From: Streptomyces omiyaensis
GTDB lineage: Bacteria > Actinomycetota > Actinomycetes > Streptomycetales > Streptomycetaceae
Direction: 5' to 3'
DNA length: 64,000 bases
Assembly: GCF_014650895.1 (NCBI RefSeq)
Contig: NZ_BMVV01000002.1
Location: forward strand, 62,001 to 126,000
The notes under the pieces are model-generated. The model was given only the letters and a program-made list of their open reading frames with translations. It searched no databases and was not told the DNA's origin. Both the position numbers and the translations under genes were made by a program. This document shows positions 1-9,120 of the stretch, one piece after another. Within the stretch, counting starts at the first letter, position 1. Each line of letters opens with the position of its first letter.

Positions 1-1
1 C

Positions 2-994
2 CCGGAGGCGCGGCTCGCGCCCGAGGCCCCGCTCGTCCCGGAGGCCCCGCTCGCCCCGGAGGCGTACGAGGTCCCGGGCCGGCTCGCGGACTTCCCCGCC
101 GCCCCGGCCGGGGAGGCGCCCGCGCCCGCCTCGTACGAGCAGGCCCCGCCGACCCTGCCGGGCGGCGCGCCGGCGCCGTGGGCGGTGCCGGACGCCGTCG
201 GGGAGCCGGTCGCCGCCGAGGAGCCGGAGCCCGCCGCCGGGCCCGCGGAGGAGCCCGTCGGGGAGTCCGGGGCCGAAGCCCCGGCCGACGCCGGGCCCGA
301 GCCGGAACCGGAGCCCGGGCCCGTGGCGGACCCCGGACACGCGGCGACCGCCGCGGCCGTCCCGGACGCCCCGGCGCCCTCGTACACCTCCGTCGACAGC
401 GACGAGCACCCGCACACCTCCTACGTCCTGCGGGTCAACGGCGCCGACCGGCCCGTCACCGACTCCTGGATCGGCGAGTCGCTGCTCTACGTGCTCCGCG
501 AGCGGCTGGGTCTCGCCGGGGCCAAGGACGGCTGCTCGCAGGGCGAGTGCGGGGCGTGCAACGTCCAGGTGGACGGGCGGCTCGTCGCCTCCTGCCTGGT
601 GCCGGCCGCGACCGCCGCCGGCTCCGAGGTGCGGACCGTCGAGGGCCTCGCGGCGGACGGCGAGCCGTCCGACGTGCAGCGGGCCCTCACGCGCTGCGGC
701 ACCGTGCAGTGCGGCTTCTGCATCCCCGGCATGTGCATGACCGTGCACGACCTGCTGGAGGGCAACCACGCCCCCACCGAACTGGAGACCCGCCAGGCCC
801 TCGCCGGCAACCTCTGCCGCTGCTCCGGCTACAAGGGCGTGCTCCAGGCCGTCGAGGACGTCGTCGCCGAGCGCGCCGCCGCGGCCGCCGACCACGCCGC
901 CGCCGGCGAGGACGACGCCACCGGCCGCATCCCGCACCAGCTTCCGCACCCCACCCACGACGGCCCGCACCAGCACGACGGAGGCAGGGCGTGA
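2..994 (+). CDS. Xanthine dehydrogenase-type 2Fe-2S subunit (5' end outside window)
   Basis: Small electron-transfer subunit of a molybdenum hydroxylase (xanthine dehydrogenase/CO dehydrogenase family). It passes electrons from the Mo site through two [2Fe-2S] clusters. The plant-type ferredoxin cysteines are visible (CSQGECGAC, then a Cys about 20 residues on), followed by the second cluster motifs CGFC and CRCSGY. The frame is open from base 2, so the true start is upstream. The first ~130 visible residues are a low-complexity Pro/Glu/Ala stretch with repeated PEAPL units, which typical ~160-aa small subunits lack. The large subunit starts inside the stop codon (GTGA overlap), so the two are translationally coupled. 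Family is secure; the substrate is not known. Confidence 0.85.
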   Translation, partial: PEARLAPEAPLVPEAPLAPEAYEVPGRLADFPAAPAGEAPAPASYEQAPPTLPGGAPAPWAVPDAVGEPVAAEEPEPAAGPAEEPVGESGAEAPADAGPEPEPEPGPVADPGHAATAAAVPDAPAPSYTSVDSDEHPHTSYVLRVNGADRPVTDSWIGESLLYVLRERLGLAGAKDGCSQGECGACNVQVDGRLVASCLVPAATAAGSEVRTVEGLAADGEPSDVQRALTRCGTVQCGFCIPGMCMTVHDLLEGNHAPTELETRQALAGNLCRCSGYKGVLQAVEDVVAERAAAAADHAAAGEDDATGRIPHQLPHPTHDGPHQHDGGRA

Positions 995-3318
995 GCAGCG
1001 ACGCGACGACCGCCATTCCCACGCTCCCCTTCGCGGAGGCCGCCGGAGCCGCGCCCGAGGCCGAGGCCCCGCTCCGCGGACTCGGCGCCTCCCTCCCGCA
1101 GGCCGACGCCCGCGCGAAGGCCGAGGGCACCTTCCCGTACGCCTCCGACCTGTGGGCCGAGGGCCTGCTGTGGGCCGCGCTCCTGCGCTCCCCGCACGCG
1201 CACGCCCGGATCGTCTCCGTCGACACCTCGGCCGCCGAGGCCATGCCCGGCGTCCGGGCCGTGGTGACGGCCGCCGACGTGCCCGGCGCGGCCACCTACG
1301 GCCGGCGCGTCGCCGACCGGCCCGTCTTCGCCGACGGACTGGTCCGGCACCACGGCGAGGCCATCGCCGCCGTCGCCGCCGACCACCCCGACACCGCCCG
1401 GCTCGCCACCGCCGCCATCCTCGTCGAGTACGAGCTCCTGGAGCCCGTCACCGATCCGGAGAAGGCCTTCGAGGCCGAGCCCCTCCACCCCGACGGCAAC
1501 CTCGTCCGCCACATCCCGCTGAGCTTCGGCGACCCGGACGCCACCGGCGAGGTCGTCGTCGAGGGCCTCTACCGGGTCGGCCGCCAGGACCCCGCCCCGA
1601 TCGGCGCCGAGGCCGGACTCGCCGTCCCCCGCCCCGACGGCGGCGTCGAGCTCTACACCGCCTCCACCGACCCGCACACCGACCGCGACCTCGCCGCCGC
1701 CTGCTTCGGCCTCGCGCCCGACCAGGTCAAGATCGTCGTCACCGGTGTGCCCGGCGCCACCGGCGACCGCGAGGACCCCGGCTTCCAGATCCCGCTCGGC
1801 CTGCTCGCGCTGCGCACCGGCTGCCCGGTGAAGCTCACCGCCACCCGCGAGGAGTCCTTCCTCGGCCACGCCCACCGCCACCCCACCCTGCTGCGCTACC
1901 GCCACCACGCCGACGCCGAGGGCCGGCTGGTGAAGGTCGAGGCGCAGATCCTCCTCGACGCCGGCGCCTACGCCGACTCCTCCTCGGAGTCCCTCGCCGC
2001 CGCCGTCGCCTTCGCCTGCGGCCCGTACGTCGTCCCGCACGCCTTCGTCGAGGGCTGGGCGGTCCGCACCAACAACCCGCCCTCCGGACACGTCCGCGGC
2101 GAGGGCGCGATGCAGGTGTGCGCCGCCTACGAGGCGCAGATGGACAAGCTCGCCGGCCGGATCGGCATCGACCCCGCCGAGCTGCGCCTGCGGAACGTGA
2201 TGTCCACCGGCGACCTGCTGCCCACCGGCCAGACCGTCACCTGCCCCGCCCCCGTCGCCGAACTCCTCGCCGCCGTGCGGGACTTCCCGCTGCCCGCCCT
2301 TCCCAAGGACACCCCCGAGGAGGACTGGCTGCTGCCCGGCGGACCCGAGGGCGCCGGTGAGCCGGGCGCCGTGCGGCGGGGCGTGGGCTACGCGCTCGGC
2401 ATGGTCCACATGCTCGGCGCCGAGGGCACCGACGAGGTCTCCACGGCCACCGTCCGGGTCCTCGACGGAGTCGCCACCGTCATCTGCTCCGCGGTGGACA
2501 CCGGCTCGGGTTTCTCCACCCTCGCCCGCCAGATCGTCCAGGAGACCCTCGGCGTCGAGGAGGTCCACGTGGCCCCCGTCGACACCGACCAGCCGCCGGC
2601 CGGCGCCGCCACCCACGGCCGCCACACCTGGGTCTCCGGCGGCGCCGTCGAGCGCGCCGCCAAGATGGTCCGCACCCAGCTCCTCCAGCCGCTGGCCCAC
2701 AAGTTCGGCATGTCGACGGAGCTGCTCCAGATCAGCGACGGCAGGATCACCTCGTACGACGGCGTCCTGTCGACGACCGTCGCCGAGGAGATGAACGGCA
2801 AGGAGCTGTGGGCCACCGCCCAGTGCCGCCCGCACCCCACCGAGCCGCTGGACGCGTCCGGGCAGGGCGACGCCTTCGTCGGCCTCGCCTTCTGCGCGAT
2901 CCGCGCGGTGGTGGACGTCGACATCGAACTCGGCTCGGTCCGGGTCGTGGAGATGGCCGTCGCCCAGGACGTCGGCCGGATCCTCAACCCCGCCCAGCTC
3001 GCCACCCGCATCGAGGCCGGCGTCACCCAGGGCGTCGGCGCGGCCCTCACCGAGAACCTGCGCACCGCCCGGGGCCTGGTCCGCCACCCCGACCTCACCG
3101 GCTACGCGCTGCCGACGTCGCTGGACGCGCCGGACATCCGGATCGTGAAGCTCGTCGAGGAGCGGGACGTCGTCGCCCCGTTCGGCGCGAAGGCGGCCAG
3201 CGCCGTCCCCGTCGTCACCTCGCCCGCCGCGGTGGCGGCGGCGGTCCGCGCGGCGACCGGCCGGCCCGTCAACCGGCTGCCGATCCGGCCCCAGGCGGCG
3301 GTGGCGGCGACGCCGTGA
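991..3318 (+). CDS. Molybdopterin-binding large subunit, xanthine dehydrogenase family, active site degenerate
   Basis: Large Mo-cofactor subunit, 775 aa, partner of the preceding 2Fe-2S subunit. The GTG at 991 overlaps the upstream TGA by 4 bases. The aldehyde oxidase/xanthine dehydrogenase a/b hammerhead domain is at the N-terminus (LWAALLRSPHAHARI, PGVRAVVTAADVPG), followed by the Mo-cofactor domain. Three sites depart from active family members. The usual GGGFGGKE loop reads GATGDREDPG. The FRGFG-type loop is HVRGEGAMQ, with its Arg kept. The C-terminal GAKGVGEPP motif, which holds the catalytic Glu, reads GAKAASAVP, so the Glu is replaced by Ala. Either chemistry has changed or the subunit is inactive. 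Fold assignment is secure; activity is doubtful. Confidence 0.85.
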   Translation: MSSDATTAIPTLPFAEAAGAAPEAEAPLRGLGASLPQADARAKAEGTFPYASDLWAEGLLWAALLRSPHAHARIVSVDTSAAEAMPGVRAVVTAADVPGAATYGRRVADRPVFADGLVRHHGEAIAAVAADHPDTARLATAAILVEYELLEPVTDPEKAFEAEPLHPDGNLVRHIPLSFGDPDATGEVVVEGLYRVGRQDPAPIGAEAGLAVPRPDGGVELYTASTDPHTDRDLAAACFGLAPDQVKIVVTGVPGATGDREDPGFQIPLGLLALRTGCPVKLTATREESFLGHAHRHPTLLRYRHHADAEGRLVKVEAQILLDAGAYADSSSESLAAAVAFACGPYVVPHAFVEGWAVRTNNPPSGHVRGEGAMQVCAAYEAQMDKLAGRIGIDPAELRLRNVMSTGDLLPTGQTVTCPAPVAELLAAVRDFPLPALPKDTPEEDWLLPGGPEGAGEPGAVRRGVGYALGMVHMLGAEGTDEVSTATVRVLDGVATVICSAVDTGSGFSTLARQIVQETLGVEEVHVAPVDTDQPPAGAATHGRHTWVSGGAVERAAKMVRTQLLQPLAHKFGMSTELLQISDGRITSYDGVLSTTVAEEMNGKELWATAQCRPHPTEPLDASGQGDAFVGLAFCAIRAVVDVDIELGSVRVVEMAVAQDVGRILNPAQLATRIEAGVTQGVGAALTENLRTARGLVRHPDLTGYALPTSLDAPDIRIVKLVEERDVVAPFGAKAASAVPVVTSPAAVAAAVRAATGRPVNRLPIRPQAAVAATP

Positions 3319-3349
3319 CCCCCGCCCCCGGCCCGTCCGGGCGGTGGGG

Positions 3350-5428
3350 TCAGGCCGTCGGCATCGCCACGATCCTGCCCCTGCTGAGGAGGAAGACCCG
3401 GTTCCCGGCGGCGGCCACCGCCCACGGGCCCGGGTTCTCCCGCTCGTAGCTCCACAGGCGGTCCTTCGCGGACCGGGAGAGGGCCGAGACGCCGGCCTCC
3501 GTGTGATTGCCCTCGACCACCCAGATCCAGTCGCCCTGCACCACCGGCCGCTGCCTCGACGGATAGGGGCTGGTCAGGGAGACGATCCACAGCTCGGTCC
3601 GCGAGCCGTCCTTCCGGTACCGGTACGCCAGACCGCCGCCGGTCACGGTCAGGCCCTCCGGGTCGAGCGCCGGCGGCCCCCAGTCGCCGTACCCCTTCTC
3701 CTCCCAGCGCCGCTCGCCGTCCGCGAGGGCGAACGCGGTGAGCGCCTCCCCGCCGGCGTAGAGGGTGTCGCCCTCGATCGCCGGCCCGAGGGGCCCGGAC
3801 GACTTGCCCCGCACGCGCCAGGCCACCCGCCCGTCCGCCGTGTCGAGGACCGTGAGGTCACCGCCGGTGCCGGAGACGGCGAGCCGTCCGGGGCCGGCCG
3901 CCGCCAGCGGGGTGGCGGTGCCCACCGGGTCCTCGCCCGACTCCACCGTCCAGCGGATCCGCCGCCCGGCCGTGTCCACGGCCCGCAGCCTCCGCTCCGA
4001 GGTCAGGAAGTAGACGCCCTCCGGCGTGGCGGCGAGCAGCAGGGCCACCCCGGCGTCCGCCACCGACCAGCTCTCCGCACCGGTCGACGCGTTCCGCACC
4101 GACAGCCGGCCCGAGGCGTCGGCGCACGCGAACTCGTCCTCGTTCACCGCCACCTGCCCGGCGCGGGGGGAGAGCTCCGGCCGGGTCCACTTCGCCGACC
4201 CGTCGACCACCCGCAGCGCGGTGAGCCCGCCGTCCCGCGCGGCGAAGACCACCACGTCGCGCAGGACCACCGGCGTCGGCAGGGGCCCCGACGCGGCCAC
4301 CTCCAGCGGCCCCCACAGGGGCTTCGGCCGGACGCCTCCCCGGCCGCCCTCCAGGAGCGCCGCGTCCGGAGCGTCGCCCGCCGCCGGCGGCTCCGCCCGG
4401 TCCCGGCCGGTCAGCCACCAGGCCGTGCCGCCGCCCCCGGCCAGCAGCAGCCCGCCGCCCGCGCCCAGGGCGAGGAACCGCCGCCGGGACGGGGCCGGCA
4501 CCCCGGCGTCCCCGGGGCCGGGCACGACGGTGGCCGCCGTGAGCCGCCGGACCTCGGCCTCCCGGGCCTTCGCCTCCTCGTGCAGCGGCCCCCGGCGCCA
4601 CACCTCGCGGGCCTTCCGGCCCCCGGTCCCCTCGGGGGCGAAGGCCCCGGCGATCTGCCCGGGCGTCGGGCGCTGCGCCGGATCGGGCCGGAAGCAGGGG
4701 GCGACCAGCGGGTGCAGCGCGGGCGGCAGCCCGCCCAGGTCCGGCTGCTCGTGGACGACCGCGTACTGGACGGCCGCCACGTGCGGCCCGTCGTAGGCCC
4801 GCCGCCCCGAGGCCGCGAGGACGAGGACCGCGCCCAGCGAGAAGACGTCGGCCGCGCCCGTCACCCGCCGTCCCAGGACCTGCTCGGGCGCCCCGTAGCC
4901 GGGGGTGACCGGGATCTGGCCGGTGGTGGTGAGGGTGAGGCCGTGCTCGGGGCGGGCGATGCCGAAGTCGATCAGCCGGGGACCGTCGGCGGTGAGCACG
5001 ATGTTGGCCGGCTTGACGTCCCGGTGGACCAGCCCGGCCGCGTGGACGTCCCGGAGCGTCCCGGCGAGCGCCGCCGCCAGGAGCCGTACCGCCGGCTCGT
5101 CGAGCGGGCCGTGGCGGGCGACGGCCTCCTCGAGGGTGGGGCCGGACAGGAACTCCGTGGCGATCCAGGGGCGTCCGCCCTCCACCTCCGCGCCGAGGAC
5201 CCGCGCCACGCCGGGGCTCTCGACGGCCCGCGCGGTGTGGGCCTCGCGCACGAACCGCCGGGCGAGGTCCTGGTCGTGGGCGAGTTCGGGGCGCAGCACC
5301 TTCACGGCGGCGGGCCGCCCGTCCCGCCCGGCGGCGAGATAGACCTTGCCCATGCCGCCCTCGCCCAGCACGCCGACGAGGCGGTACGGCCCGAGCCGGA
5401 GCGGGTCGCCGAAGCCGAGGGGGTTCAC
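3350..5428 (-). CDS. Membrane Ser/Thr protein kinase with C-terminal PQQ-type beta-propeller
   Basis: Hanks-type kinase of 692 aa. Residues ~13-265 form the kinase domain: Gly loop GEGGMG, Lys43 (AVKVL), HRD at 135-137 (HRDVKP), DFG at 154-156 and the APE motif, so it is predicted active. A linker leads to SRRRFLALG at 314-322 followed by a Gly/Leu-rich hydrophobic helix (to ~339), which resembles a twin-arginine signal placed internally. The remaining ~350 residues are PQQ/WD-like propeller repeats, expected outside the membrane as a sensor. GTG start. It is the last of three co-directional kinase-type genes, about 70 bp after the previous one. The ligand is unknown. Confidence 0.9.
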   Translation of the reverse strand: MNPLGFGDPLRLGPYRLVGVLGEGGMGKVYLAAGRDGRPAAVKVLRPELAHDQDLARRFVREAHTARAVESPGVARVLGAEVEGGRPWIATEFLSGPTLEEAVARHGPLDEPAVRLLAAALAGTLRDVHAAGLVHRDVKPANIVLTADGPRLIDFGIARPEHGLTLTTTGQIPVTPGYGAPEQVLGRRVTGAADVFSLGAVLVLAASGRRAYDGPHVAAVQYAVVHEQPDLGGLPPALHPLVAPCFRPDPAQRPTPGQIAGAFAPEGTGGRKAREVWRRGPLHEEAKAREAEVRRLTAATVVPGPGDAGVPAPSRRRFLALGAGGGLLLAGGGGTAWWLTGRDRAEPPAAGDAPDAALLEGGRGGVRPKPLWGPLEVAASGPLPTPVVLRDVVVFAARDGGLTALRVVDGSAKWTRPELSPRAGQVAVNEDEFACADASGRLSVRNASTGAESWSVADAGVALLLAATPEGVYFLTSERRLRAVDTAGRRIRWTVESGEDPVGTATPLAAAGPGRLAVSGTGGDLTVLDTADGRVAWRVRGKSSGPLGPAIEGDTLYAGGEALTAFALADGERRWEEKGYGDWGPPALDPEGLTVTGGGLAYRYRKDGSRTELWIVSLTSPYPSRQRPVVQGDWIWVVEGNHTEAGVSALSRSAKDRLWSYERENPGPWAVAAAGNRVFLLSRGRIVAMPTA

Positions 5429-5498
5429 TGGTCGGTCACGTCCTGTCGGGGGAGCGGGGCGGTTCGGTTCGGGGGGCAGCCCGGCGGGGCGGGGCGGT

Positions 5499-7667
5499 TC
5501 AGTTCAGGGGGAGCGCGACGAGGGAATCGGCGCCGATGCCGAACATCCTGTCCCGCTCGGGGAGTTCGACCAGGTGGTCGGCCTCCGTCTGGTAGACCCA
5601 GGACCGGCGGCGGGTCCCCAGGTCCAGCGCGGCGAGACCGAGCCGGCTCCGGTAGAAGAGGTGCCCGGGACCCACGGCGAGGTACTGCTCCGAGACGGGC
5701 GACGCCGGGTTGTCCCGCGGGGCCTCCTCCCGCCACCGCACCTTCCCCGTGTCCGCCGCGACGGCGTGCGCCCCCCGCTCGGTCACCGCGTACACGGTCC
5801 CGTCGCGGAGCGCCGGGGGCGCGTACAGGCCGTCGTCGTCGGGACCCCGCAGCCGCCACGCCTCCTTCCCGTCGGCCAGCCGGTACGCGACGAGGTCGGG
5901 GCCGCCGACGTAGACGTGGGTGTCGTCGAGGCAGGGCCGCTCCGAGGCGTAGCGGACGGCCTGCTTCCAGCGGACGGCGCCGGTGCGGGCGTCGCGGACG
6001 ACGAGCAGCGGCGGGGAGAAGTTCTGGATGTCGGCGGAGCGCTCGAAGGCGAGGAACAGTCCGTCGCGGACGACGGCGCCGATGAACGGCGGCGTGTCCT
6101 CCCTCGGATCGGCCGGCCGGGTGCGCCACAGCTCGCGGCCGGTGCGGAGGTCGAGGGCGACGAGCGCCGCCTCGCCGAAGTCGGCGCGGGTGCCGGTGGC
6201 GCCCGCCAGGTAGGCGATCCCGTCGGCGACGCAGGCGAGCTGGGTCGTCGCCATGTTGGCGTTGAGGCCCCGGACCCGGACGCCGGGCCCGCGGAGCGCG
6301 TAGCGGCCGGTGTCGACGGTGTGCACGGCCAGTTCGTGGTGGTCGTCCTGCGGCTTGCGGGGGACGGCGTACACCTCGCGCCCGTCGGTGGCGAGCGCCC
6401 GCCAGACCGTGTCGACCGTGCAGACGCCCGTCGTCTCGCCCGAGCCGACGTCCGTGAAGGCGATGCCGAGCCCGGCGAGGACCGCGACCCGGTCGCCCGC
6501 GACCAGCGGGAAGCCGCGCTCCGCCGTCACCTCGGGGAGGAGCACGGTCGCGTTCCAGAGCGAGTCGGGGGCGTCGCCGAGCAGCGGGGCCTTCGGCAGC
6601 TGGGCGCCGGTGGACCGGCCCGTGTCCCGGGTCGCCCAGAGCGCGGCGCCCGCGCCCGCCGCGGCGAGGCCGGCGAGTCCGCCGCCGAGCGCGAGGAAAC
6701 GGCGCCGGGAGGGGGCGGGGCGGGTCCGCGGGCCGGCCCCGGTCTCCGCGTACGGGTCCTCCTCGGGCGCCGGGAGGCGGTCGGGGTGCGGCAGCCACAC
6801 GTCGGTGGCCCGGCGGGCGATGTCGGCGAGCACGACGGGCGGCAGGTGGTCGGCGAACTCGCCCTGTCCGTCGTGGAGACGGGCGGTGAGCTCGGCCGTG
6901 GTGGGGCGGGCCGCCGGGTCCTTCGCCAGACAGGCGGAGACCAGCGGCAGCAGGGCGGGCGGGAGGCCGGTCAGGTCCGGTTCGGCGTACCGGACGCGGT
7001 AGAGCAGGTCGGCGGGGGCGCCGCCGCCGAAGGGGCCGTGGCCGGCGGCGGCGAAGAGCAGCACCCCGGCGAGGGCGAACACGTCGCCGGCCGGGGTGTG
7101 TTCGAGGCCGCCCGCCTGTTCCGGCGACATGTACGCGGGGGTGCCGGCCGCCGCTCCCGCCCGGGTCATCCGGTCGTCGCCGGCCGCGCGGGCGATGCCG
7201 AAGTCGATGATCTTCGGGCCGTACGCGGTGACGAGGACGTTGGAGGGCTTCAGGTCCCGGTGCACCACGTCCGAGGCGTGCAGCTGCCCGAGCGCCCCGG
7301 CGAGCGCGGCGCCCAGCGCCCGGACGGTCGGCTCGGGCAGCGGCCCGCCCAGCCCCACCGCCCGGTCGAGCGGCGGCCCCAGCACGTACTCGGTGGCCAG
7401 CCAGGGCGTGTCCGCCAGCGGATCGGCGTCGACGACGGCCGCGCCGTGCCGCCCGCCGATGATCCGGGCCGCGTCGGTCTCCAGCCGGAACCGCCCCCGG
7501 AACACCGGATCGGCGGCGAGCCGGGCGTGCAGCGTCTTCAGCGCGACCGTGCGGCCACCGGGGGAGCGGCCCAGGTAGACCGTGCCCATGCCGCCGGAAC
7601 CGAGGCGGGCGAGCAGCCGGTACGTACCGATCGCGTCGGGATCGTCGTGGGTCAGGGGCGACAGCAT
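5499..7667 (-). CDS. Membrane Ser/Thr protein kinase with C-terminal PQQ-type beta-propeller
   Basis: Second Hanks-type kinase, 722 aa, with the same architecture as its downstream neighbour. The kinase domain covers residues ~15-265: GSGGMG, Lys44 in VALKTL, HRDLKPSN at 136-143, DFG at 155-157 and SPEQ in the activation segment. The juxtamembrane linker leads into SRRRFLALG at 320-328 and a hydrophobic helix to ~345. PQQ-like repeats then run to the C-terminus and end in VALPLN. It starts 5 bp after the stop of the pseudokinase gene, so co-transcription and probable coupling are expected. The shared Tat-like motif and shared domain order suggest tandem duplication followed by divergence. Confidence 0.9.
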   Translation of the reverse strand: MLSPLTHDDPDAIGTYRLLARLGSGGMGTVYLGRSPGGRTVALKTLHARLAADPVFRGRFRLETDAARIIGGRHGAAVVDADPLADTPWLATEYVLGPPLDRAVGLGGPLPEPTVRALGAALAGALGQLHASDVVHRDLKPSNVLVTAYGPKIIDFGIARAAGDDRMTRAGAAAGTPAYMSPEQAGGLEHTPAGDVFALAGVLLFAAAGHGPFGGGAPADLLYRVRYAEPDLTGLPPALLPLVSACLAKDPAARPTTAELTARLHDGQGEFADHLPPVVLADIARRATDVWLPHPDRLPAPEEDPYAETGAGPRTRPAPSRRRFLALGGGLAGLAAAGAGAALWATRDTGRSTGAQLPKAPLLGDAPDSLWNATVLLPEVTAERGFPLVAGDRVAVLAGLGIAFTDVGSGETTGVCTVDTVWRALATDGREVYAVPRKPQDDHHELAVHTVDTGRYALRGPGVRVRGLNANMATTQLACVADGIAYLAGATGTRADFGEAALVALDLRTGRELWRTRPADPREDTPPFIGAVVRDGLFLAFERSADIQNFSPPLLVVRDARTGAVRWKQAVRYASERPCLDDTHVYVGGPDLVAYRLADGKEAWRLRGPDDDGLYAPPALRDGTVYAVTERGAHAVAADTGKVRWREEAPRDNPASPVSEQYLAVGPGHLFYRSRLGLAALDLGTRRRSWVYQTEADHLVELPERDRMFGIGADSLVALPLN

Positions 7668-7672
7668 CGGCT

Positions 7673-8917
7673 TCAGGTCCGTCGGGGGTCGTTCGGGCGG
7701 GCGGCGGGCACGGTGGGGGAGCCGGGTGGGCCGGGGGGCACGGGGGTTCCGGGGGTTCCGGGGGAGAGGGGCGCGCCGGGTGAGGCCGGGACGGTCGGCG
7801 AGGCCGGCGAGGCCGGTGAGGCCGGGGCGGTCGGGAAGACTGGGGCGGTCGGTGAGGCCGGGGCGGTCGGGAAGACTGGGGCGGTCGGTGAGGCCGGGGC
7901 GGTCGGGAAGGCGGCGGACCGGTGGGCGTCGGCGGGACGGACGGGGCCGGCGGGACCGGCGGACGCCGGGGGCTCCGTCCGCGCGCGTGCCCCCGCCGTC
8001 CCCGCCGCCGTACCCGCCGTCTCCACCGCCGTCTCCGCCGCGAGGAGTTCGGCGGACTGGCGGGCGAGGGCCGCCACCACGCGGCCCGGCAGCCAGCCGG
8101 GCGCGAGCAGCGAGGACGCCGCGTTCAGCACGGTGGCGTGCGGGGCGGGCGGGGCGAGGGCGGGGAGGAGGGCGGCGGCGGTGGGCCGGTGCGCGGGGTC
8201 CCGGGTGAGGCAGGAGAGGACCACGGGGCGCAGGGAGGGCGGGAGTTCGGAGCTCTCGGGGACGGTGTGACCGGTGGCGGCGTACGCGAGGACGGCGCCG
8301 AGCGCGAACACGTCGCCCGGCGGGCGGGGCCGCCCGCCCGCGGCCTGCTCCGGCGCGAGCGCGCCGGGGTCGAGGCCGGGGATCCCGGCGCGCGGGACCC
8401 CGTCGGGCCCGGCCGCCCGGACGGCGCCGTGGCAGCCGAGGCGGGGGCCGTCGGCGGTCAGCAGGACGGCGGCCGGGGAGATCCCGGCGTGCGTGAGGCC
8501 CTGGGCGTGGGCGGCGGCCAGGCCCTCGGCGAGCGCCGCGCCGACGGCCCGTACGGTCGCCTCCGGCAGCGGCCCGCCGTGCACGGCGAGGGCGACGGGC
8601 AGGGGCAGCGCGGGCCGGAACGGCGAGGCGTACCAGGCCTGTCGCGCGTCCGGCCCCGACACCCGGCCGACCGGCTCGAACCAGGGCGCGGGCAGCCGTC
8701 GCGCCCCCTCTGCCTCGGCGGCGAAGCCGCGCGGATCGCGCCCGGGCAGCGCCGCGCTGAGCAGGACGGTCTCCCCCTCGGCGCCCCGGGCGACGAAGCG
8801 GCGGCAGGGCAGGGCGGCGGGGGAGTGCGGCGGGTCGAGCCGGGTGATCAGCCGGTAGGGGCCGATCCGGCCGGACGGTCCGGGACCGGAGGCCTCGTGC
8901 GCGCGCGCCGTTCCCAC
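7673..8917 (-). CDS. Predicted pseudokinase with Pro/Ala-rich repetitive tail
   Basis: 414-aa protein with the outline of a bacterial Ser/Thr kinase but without its catalytic residues. There is no Gly-rich loop. The ATP-anchoring Lys is absent (VLLSAAL where VALK is expected). HRDLKP reads HAGISP (143-148), and DFG reads CHG (162-164). The APEQ segment and later helices (DVFALGAVL, RDPAHRPT) remain, so the fold is probably intact. Residues ~320-400 are a low-complexity tail of Phe/Pro/Thr/Ala/Ser units encoded by a 36-bp tandem repeat. It has no membrane segment or propeller. GTG start; first gene of the three-gene kinase operon, 5 bp before the next gene. An allosteric or scaffold partner for the two kinases is an inference. 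Confidence 0.85.
   Translation of the reverse strand: MGTARAHEASGPGPSGRIGPYRLITRLDPPHSPAALPCRRFVARGAEGETVLLSAALPGRDPRGFAAEAEGARRLPAPWFEPVGRVSGPDARQAWYASPFRPALPLPVALAVHGGPLPEATVRAVGAALAEGLAAAHAQGLTHAGISPAAVLLTADGPRLGCHGAVRAAGPDGVPRAGIPGLDPGALAPEQAAGGRPRPPGDVFALGAVLAYAATGHTVPESSELPPSLRPVVLSCLTRDPAHRPTAAALLPALAPPAPHATVLNAASSLLAPGWLPGRVVAALARQSAELLAAETAVETAGTAAGTAGARARTEPPASAGPAGPVRPADAHRSAAFPTAPASPTAPVFPTAPASPTAPVFPTAPASPASPASPTVPASPGAPLSPGTPGTPVPPGPPGSPTVPAARPNDPRRT
7817..7906. repeat. 36-bp tandem repeat in the pseudokinase tail
   Basis: Two full 36-bp units (7835-7870 and 7871-7906), identical by eye, are preceded by a half unit at 7817-7834. They encode the FPTAPASPTAPV-type tail of the pseudokinase and keep the frame. 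Copy number is likely to vary between strains. Confidence 0.8.
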
Positions 8918-9120
8918 CCGTCCGTCCCCCCGCCGTTCCGGCTGTTCTCTCCGGCCGCCCGTGACGACGGGGGCGTGACGAGCCTACCGAGGACGCGGCG
9001 GGGCTTCGCCGCCGGTCCTCCGCGGCCGGAGGCGCGGCAGGGTGCGGAGGGCGCGGCCGGCGCGGGGTGGAGCGCGGCCTCCCGTGCGTCCGGTGAAGGC
9101 CGTACGGACGGGGGAAGTGG

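Noticed and set aside
5346..8270. 974-codon plus-strand frame across the kinase operon
   Set aside because: A shadow of the kinase genes; composition is Gly/Arg-rich with no motif. The kinases on the minus strand have complete catalytic motifs.
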